NCBI RefSeq assembly: GCF_004137685.1
Contig: NZ_QYBB01000018.1
Location: 1-64,000 of the forward strand
Source of the DNA: Lichenibacterium minor
GTDB taxonomy: Bacteria; Pseudomonadota; Alphaproteobacteria; Rhizobiales; Beijerinckiaceae
Length of the DNA: 64,000 bases
Direction of reading: 5' to 3'
A model generated the notes under the pieces. It had not been told where the DNA came from, searched no databases, and worked only from the letters and a program-made list of their open reading frames with translations. The translations under genes and the position numbers were made by a program. Below are positions 59,458-64,000 of the stretch, piece by piece (positions within the stretch are counted from its first letter, which is position 1; each line of letters begins with the position of its first letter).

Positions 59458-61251
59458 TCACTTGTCGGCGTGACCCGGCAGCAGCGAGCCGATCACCTGG
59501 CGGGCCGCGCCGAGGATGACGTTCTTCTCGCGCTGGTCGCCCTTGGCCAGCATCGACATGAAGTTGGCCGCCTGCTGGAAGGTGATGTGCGGGGGCAGCG
59601 GCGGCACCTCGGGGTCGGTCTTGACCTCCAGCACCACGGGCTTGTCCGAGCGCAGCGCCTGGTCCCAGGCATCCGCCAGGTTCTCAGGATCGTCGACGTA
59701 GATCCCCTTGAAGCCGATCAGCTCGCCGAACTTGTGGTAGGGCACGTTCGGGATCTGCTGGGACGCCACGAACTTCGGGTTGCCCTCCATCACCCGCTGT
59801 TCCCAGGTCACCTGGTTCAGGTCCTCGTTGTTGAAGACGCACACCACGAAGGTCTTGTTGGACCAGAGGTGATGGTATTTGGCGGCGGTGATCAGCTCCG
59901 CCATGTTGTTCATCTGCATGGCGCCGTCGCCCACCAGCGCCACCACGGGCCGGTCGGGATGGGCGAACTTGGCCCCGATGGCGTAGGGCACGGCCGCGCC
60001 CATCGAAGCCAGCGAGCCCGACAGCGATCCCATCATGCCGCGGCGCGCCTTGAGGTCGCGCGCGTACCAGTTGGCGCAGGAGCCGGAATCCGAGGTGACG
60101 ATGCAGCGCTCGGGCAGGCGCGGCGACAGCTCGTGGGTGACGCGCTGCGGGTTGACGGGATGCGCCGTCTTCTTGGCCTGCGCGGCCGCCACGTCCCAGG
60201 AGCGGGCCGTCCAGCCGACGATCTTCTCCTGCCAGGAGCGGTCGGCCTTCTTCTGGAGGAGCGGCAGCAGTTCCCGCAGCGTTTCGGCCGCATCGCCCTG
60301 GAGGTTGCACTCCATCGGGTAGCGGATCGACAGCATGTCGCCCTTGATGTCGATCTGCACGCCCCGCGCCTGTCCCTCCTTAGGCAGGAACTCGGCCCAG
60401 GGGAAGCCCGAGCCGATCATCAGCAGCGTGTCGCACTCGGCCATCATGTTGGACGAGGCCTCGGTGCCGAGCAGCCCGATGGTGCCGGTCGCCCAGGGGA
60501 GGTCGTCGGGCAGCACGAACTTGCCGAGCAGCGCCTTGGCGCAGCCCGCCCCGAGCTTCTCCGCCACGGCGATGACCTCGTCGACGGCGTCGACGCAGCC
60601 GGCGCCGATCAGCATGGCGACCTTCTTGCCCTCGTTGAGGATCTTCGCCGCCTCCTGGAGGTCGCGCTCGTAGGGCACCACCTTGGGCCGGGCGTAGCCG
60701 ATCCCCGAGAAGGTGAAGCCGTGGGCCCTCTTCGGCTCCTCGTAGGGCTCGTCCTGCAGGTCGTTGGGGATGATCAGCGCGGTCACGACGCGCTCCGACA
60801 CGGCGGTGCGCACCGCGCGGTCGACGAGGTGGCGCATCTGCGCCGGCGCCATGGCGGTCTGCACGAAGGCGCCCGCCACGTCCTTGAACATGGCGTTGAG
60901 GTCGAGCTCCTGCTGGTAATGCGCGCCGATCGACGTGCGGGCCTGCTGGCCCACGATGGCCAGCACCGGCATGTGGTCCATGCGGGCGTCGTAGAGGCCG
61001 GTCAGCAGGTGCGACGCGCCGGGGCCCGAGGTGGCGATGCAGACGCCGAGTTCGCCGGTGAACTTGGCGTAGGCCGAAGCCATGAAGGCCGCCATCTCCT
61101 CGTGGCGCACCTGGATGAACTCGATCTTGCCCCCGGCCCGCTGCAGCGCGCCGAACACGCCGTTGATGCCGTCCCCCGGATAGCCGAAGATCTTGCGCAC
61201 GCCCCAGGCATGCAGGCGCTCGATGAGGAAGTCGCCGACGGTCTGGCTCAT
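59458..61251 (-). CDS. pyruvate oxidase-like TPP enzyme
   Basis: A 597-residue thiamine-diphosphate enzyme close to the PoxB/pyruvate oxidase branch. PYR domain with FGYPGDGINGVFGAL and catalytic Glu51 (VRHEEMAAF), ISTSGPGASHLLTGLYDA-like ATSGPGASHLLTGLYDA, and a PP domain with LVGDGAMQMNNMAELITA and VVCVFNNEDLNQVTWEQR that binds TPP. It is co-directional with a gluconolactonase overlapping its 5' end by four bases. Oxidative decarboxylation of pyruvate or another 2-keto acid to acyl product is inferred; the acceptor is unknown. Confidence 0.88.
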   Translation of the reverse strand: MSQTVGDFLIERLHAWGVRKIFGYPGDGINGVFGALQRAGGKIEFIQVRHEEMAAFMASAYAKFTGELGVCIATSGPGASHLLTGLYDARMDHMPVLAIVGQQARTSIGAHYQQELDLNAMFKDVAGAFVQTAMAPAQMRHLVDRAVRTAVSERVVTALIIPNDLQDEPYEEPKRAHGFTFSGIGYARPKVVPYERDLQEAAKILNEGKKVAMLIGAGCVDAVDEVIAVAEKLGAGCAKALLGKFVLPDDLPWATGTIGLLGTEASSNMMAECDTLLMIGSGFPWAEFLPKEGQARGVQIDIKGDMLSIRYPMECNLQGDAAETLRELLPLLQKKADRSWQEKIVGWTARSWDVAAAQAKKTAHPVNPQRVTHELSPRLPERCIVTSDSGSCANWYARDLKARRGMMGSLSGSLASMGAAVPYAIGAKFAHPDRPVVALVGDGAMQMNNMAELITAAKYHHLWSNKTFVVCVFNNEDLNQVTWEQRVMEGNPKFVASQQIPNVPYHKFGELIGFKGIYVDDPENLADAWDQALRSDKPVVLEVKTDPEVPPLPPHITFQQAANFMSMLAKGDQREKNVILGAARQVIGSLLPGHADK

Positions 61252-62216
61252 CTGTAGTCTCCGGAGAACAGGTTGGGGAGCACGCCGGGAACGGGCGCTT
61301 CCAGGGCGAACAGGCCGCCCTCGTCGGGGTGGAGGGCGCGCTCCTCGGGCGACAGGGCGTGGTTCGCCGAGGTGACGAAAAGCGTCTTCAGGTCAGGGCC
61401 GCCGAGCGCCGGCATGGTCGGGTATTTCACCGGCAGCGGCACGCGCCGCTCGATCCGGCCTTCCGGGTCGAAGCGCAGCATTTCGCCGTTGGCGTAGATG
61501 CAGGACCAGTAGAAGCCCTCGGAATCCACCGTGGCGCCGTCCGGCCCGCCGGACGCGTCCTTCACCTCCACCTGGGCGAAGACGCGCTTGTTGGTGGGCG
61601 TGCCGGTGTCGAGGTCGTAGTCGTAGGCCCAGATCGTCTTGGGCTCGGTGTCGGCGTGGTACATGGTGCGCCCGTCGGGGCTCCAAGCGAGGCCGTTCGA
61701 CATGGCGACGGGGTCCGTCACCGCGGTCCAGCGCCCGCCGCCGTCGTAGCGCCACAGCGGCGTCTTCTTCGCGTCCCCGCTCATGTCGCCGGGCTTCAGC
61801 GGCAGGTACATGGTGCCGCCGAAGAAGCGCCCGCGCGGGTCGCAGCGCCCGTCGTTGAACACGAACCGACGGGCGTCGAAGGGCGAATGCGCGAAGGGCG
61901 TCAGCGTGCCGGTGTCGAGCCTGATGTGGTAGAGCCCCGTGGCGAGGGCCACCATGGCGCCGCCGTCCCCGTCGAGGGCGTAGCAGCCGATCCAGGCCGG
62001 CATTTCCCAGGACACGTCGTTCCGGGTCGCGGGATCGAACATGTGGAGGGCGGGTTCGCGGATGTCGACCCAGAACAGCCTTTGGCTCCTCGCGTCCCAG
62101 CCGGGGCGCTCGCCGTTGAGCGCGCCGGCGCGCAGCAGCAGTTCCACCGGCACGGGCTTGTCCGCCGGGGCCTCGCCGCCGAGGGCGGAGCGAATGAGCT
62201 GGGACACACTCTTCAT
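61248..62216 (-). CDS. SMP-30/gluconolactonase family protein
   Basis: A 322-residue six-bladed beta-propeller lactonase. Family motifs: RLFWVDIREPALHMFDP, GRFFGGTMY, SNGLAWSPDGRTMYHADT with the metal Asn and Asp, and GGPDGATVDSEGFYW. It has no signal peptide and would hydrolyse aldono-lactones to aldonic acids in the cytoplasm. The GGPDG and SNG blocks supply the divalent metal ligands. Its stop overlaps the TPP enzyme start (ATGA), so both come from one transcript. Confidence 0.92.
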   Translation of the reverse strand: MKSVSQLIRSALGGEAPADKPVPVELLLRAGALNGERPGWDARSQRLFWVDIREPALHMFDPATRNDVSWEMPAWIGCYALDGDGGAMVALATGLYHIRLDTGTLTPFAHSPFDARRFVFNDGRCDPRGRFFGGTMYLPLKPGDMSGDAKKTPLWRYDGGGRWTAVTDPVAMSNGLAWSPDGRTMYHADTEPKTIWAYDYDLDTGTPTNKRVFAQVEVKDASGGPDGATVDSEGFYWSCIYANGEMLRFDPEGRIERRVPLPVKYPTMPALGGPDLKTLFVTSANHALSPEERALHPDEGGLFALEAPVPGVLPNLFSGDYR

Positions 62217-62306
62217 GGTGGCGAAACGGAACCGCTGGAGCGAAGTTCCCGCCCGTCCTGTCCGATCGGCCGCCGGGCCCGTGACGCTTCCGGGCGCGGC
62301 CGCCGC

Positions 62307-63464
62307 ATGACCGTCGAAACCGCCCGTCCGGCGCGACTGCTCTTCGTCGTGACGGAAGACTGGTTCTTCGCGTCCCACTTCCTGTCGGTCGCCGTGGCGG
62401 CGCGCGCCGCCGGCTTCGACGTGGCCGTGACGGTGCGGGTGCGCGACCCCGCGCTGCGCCGCCGCATCGAGGCCGCCGGCGTGCGGGTGATCCCGTCGGC
62501 GCACGAGCGCGGGCATTTCGGGCCGCTGGCCATGCTCGGCCACGCGCGCGCCTTCGCGCGGCTGTTCCGCGCCGAGCGGCCCGACATCGTCCACCTCGTG
62601 TCGGTGCGGCTCGTCGTGCTCGCGGGCTTCGGCGCCCTGATGGCCGGCGTGCCGCGGCGCGTGCAGGCCGTGACGGGCCTCGGCCTGATGGGGGCGAGCC
62701 GGGGCGCCAAGGCGCGCGCCGCGCGCGCCGCGCTCGGCCGGCTGCTGCGCGGGCCGCTCGGGGGCAGCCGCGCCCACCACGTCTTCGAGAACCGCGAGGA
62801 CCCCGTCCTGCTCGGGATGGACCCCGACGGTTCGCGCGTCACGGTGGTGGGGGGCGCCGGGATCGACCCGGCGCGCGAAACCGCGCAACCCCTGCCCCCG
62901 ATGCCGCCGCTGCGCGCCGCCCTGGTGGCCCGCATGGTGCACTCGAAGGGCGTCGACGTGGCCGTCGAAGCGCTGCGGCGCGCCCGCGCGGCCGGGGCGC
63001 CCGTCGAACTGTCGCTGTACGGCGCGCCCGACCCCGAGAACCCCCGCGCCGTGACGGAGGAGCAGCTCCGCCGCTGGTCCGCCGAGCCCGGCATCGCGTG
63101 GCACGGGCATGCGGCGGACGTCGCCGCCGTGTGGCGGGCGCACCACGTCGTGCTGGTGCCGTCCCGCGGCGGCGAGGGCCTGCCGCGCTCGCTCCTCGAA
63201 GGCGCCGCGGCGGCCCGCGCCGTGCTCACCACCGCGACGCCGGGCTGCGCCACCTTCACCCGCGACGGGATCGAGGGCTTCGTGGTGCCGCCCGACGACC
63301 CGGACGCGCTGGCCGACGCCCTCGTGACGCTGGCCCACGACCCGGCGCTGGTCGAGCGCTTCGCTCTGGCCGCCCGCGCCCGGGTGCTCGACGGCTTCAC
63401 GGCGGAGCGGGTCGCGGCGGATTTCGTCGGCGTGTACCGGACCCTCGCGGAGGGGCTGCGGTGA
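62307..63464 (+). CDS. GT4-family glycosyltransferase
   Basis: A 385-residue GT-B glycosyltransferase. N-terminal domain FVVTEDWFFASHFLSVAVAA and HARAFARLFRAERPDIVHLV; C-terminal nucleotide-sugar domain with ALVARMVHSKGVDVAVEAL, HGHAADVAAVW, and VPSRGGEGLPRSLLEGAA carrying the EX7E-type Glu pair. It probably adds a sugar to a lipid carrier or polysaccharide; acceptor unknown. It is divergent from the gluconolactonase gene (90 bases) and overlaps the next gene (GTGA). Confidence 0.9.
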   Translation: MTVETARPARLLFVVTEDWFFASHFLSVAVAARAAGFDVAVTVRVRDPALRRRIEAAGVRVIPSAHERGHFGPLAMLGHARAFARLFRAERPDIVHLVSVRLVVLAGFGALMAGVPRRVQAVTGLGLMGASRGAKARAARAALGRLLRGPLGGSRAHHVFENREDPVLLGMDPDGSRVTVVGGAGIDPARETAQPLPPMPPLRAALVARMVHSKGVDVAVEALRRARAAGAPVELSLYGAPDPENPRAVTEEQLRRWSAEPGIAWHGHAADVAAVWRAHHVVLVPSRGGEGLPRSLLEGAAAARAVLTTATPGCATFTRDGIEGFVVPPDDPDALADALVTLAHDPALVERFALAARARVLDGFTAERVAADFVGVYRTLAEGLR

Positions 63465-64000
63465 CGCCGATCCTCGACCGCGCGGCCTTCATCCGCGCCA
63501 ACACGCGGCTCCTGCCCGTGCCGCAGGTGCCGGAGATCCGCCTCCACCTCGCCGACGACGCCACGGAGCTGTGGGCGAAGACCGAGGCCGACCTCGGGCA
63601 GTTGAACCTGCCGCCGCCCTTCTGGGCCTTCGCCTGGGCGGGCGGGCAGGCGCTGGGCCGCTACGTGCTCGACAACGCCGGTGAGGTGCGCCGCGCCCGC
63701 GTGCTCGACTTCGCGTCAGGGTCGGGGCTGGTCGGGATCGCCGCCGCCCTGGCCGGCGCGGCCCGGGTGGAGGCCGCCGACATCGACGCCTTCGCGCTCA
63801 GCGCCATCGCGCTCAACGCCGCCGGGAACGGCGTCGACGTGGACGCGCGGGGCGACGACCTCGTCGGCCGCGACGAGGGCTGGGACGTGGTGCTGGCGGC
63901 GGACATTTTCTACGAGCGCGACACCGCCGGCGCCGTCACGACCTGGCTGCGCGGCCTCGCGCGGCGCGGCGCCCGCGTGCTCGTGGGCGACCCGGGCCGC
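63461..64000 (+). CDS. class I SAM-dependent methyltransferase, ETFB-lysine methyltransferase-like, 3' truncated by window
   Basis: 180 codons up to the right edge. The frame starts GTG 63461, overlapping the preceding stop, and reads LPVPQVPEIRLHLADDATELW, FWAFAWAGGQALGRYVLDN, then the SAM motif VLDFASGSGLVGIAAAL, AADIDAFALSAIALNA (acidic ribose contact) and VVLAADIFYE (post I/II). The FWAFAWAGG block before motif I is typical of the ETFB lysine/Mettl20-nicotinamide N-methyltransferase-like group. The C-terminal end is outside the window. Confidence 0.85.
   Translation, partial: MTPILDRAAFIRANTRLLPVPQVPEIRLHLADDATELWAKTEADLGQLNLPPPFWAFAWAGGQALGRYVLDNAGEVRRARVLDFASGSGLVGIAAALAGAARVEAADIDAFALSAIALNAAGNGVDVDARGDDLVGRDEGWDVVLAADIFYERDTAGAVTTWLRGLARRGARVLVGDPGR

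Overview
The window is about 64 kb of uniformly high-GC DNA. It shows GC-rich third codon positions, many ATGA, GTGA and TGATG stop/start overlaps, and genes such as ftsY followed by yciB, coaE-dnaQ, a glycerol ABC importer of the glpSTPQUV type and a serralysin-family RTX protease. Together these point to an alphaproteobacterium of the order Hyphomicrobiales (Rhizobiales), probably near the Methylobacteriaceae or its lichen/plant-associated relatives. The order is well supported; the family is a guess. No phage, insertion sequence, CRISPR array or replication origin was seen.

Layout. 0-9.4 kb is mostly housekeeping: a partial secreted protein at the left edge, queE-queC (queuosine precursor synthesis), AMP nucleosidase, two small paralogous OB-fold-like proteins, tRNA-Gly(GCC), two Gly-rich secreted proteins, yciB, ftsY and an RluA-type pseudouridine synthase. 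9.4-15.6 kb holds a two-domain Inh-type protease inhibitor coupled to a 2-hydroxyacid dehydrogenase, an SDR, Entner-Doudoroff dehydratase edd and an HSL-type esterase. 15.9-21.7 kb holds a serralysin-like metalloprotease, an unknown protein, an acetolactate-synthase-like TPP enzyme, coaE and dnaQ. 22.0-30.1 kb is a self-contained sugar-use locus: five minus-strand genes (solute-binding protein, two permeases, ATPase, GH3/PA14 beta-glycosidase) divergent from a LacI regulator, with a perfect 14-bp palindrome between them.

30.2-35.1 kb is mixed: an ABM monooxygenase, a metallo-beta-lactamase-fold protein lacking part of the usual metal motif, a decayed LuxR-family regulator (two frameshifts plus loss of the HTH core), an unusual S8 peptidase and a small unknown protein. 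35.1-42.9 kb is a complete glycerol import and phosphorylation operon (glpS, glpT, glpP, glpQ, glpU, glpV, glpK). 42.9-45.0 kb holds small poorly known genes. 45.0-54.4 kb pairs a fused 5-oxoprolinase/hydantoinase and a TPR protein (minus strand) with a DUF2848 protein and a complete branched-chain-amino-acid-type ABC importer (plus strand), then an HD-GYP protein. 56.0-62.2 kb is a sugar-acid oxidation block: gluconate 2-dehydrogenase-type flavoprotein, its subunit 3, a membrane protein, a pyruvate-oxidase-like TPP enzyme and a gluconolactonase. The right edge has a GT4 glycosyltransferase overlapping a truncated methyltransferase gene.

How the genes work together. The repeated theme is acquisition and oxidation of plant- or lichen-type carbon: beta-glycosides (GH3 locus), glycerol (glp), lactam/amide compounds (oxoprolinase plus Liv importer) and aldonic acids (gluconolactonase, gluconate dehydrogenase, a GhrB-like reductase, edd). 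A second theme is secreted proteolysis (serralysin, S8 peptidase) with a periplasmic Inh-type inhibitor. The least expected features are the asymmetric ATPase pair of the glycerol importer, the S8 peptidase with Glu where His is expected, the LuxR pseudogene, and the lactam-degradation/uptake island.
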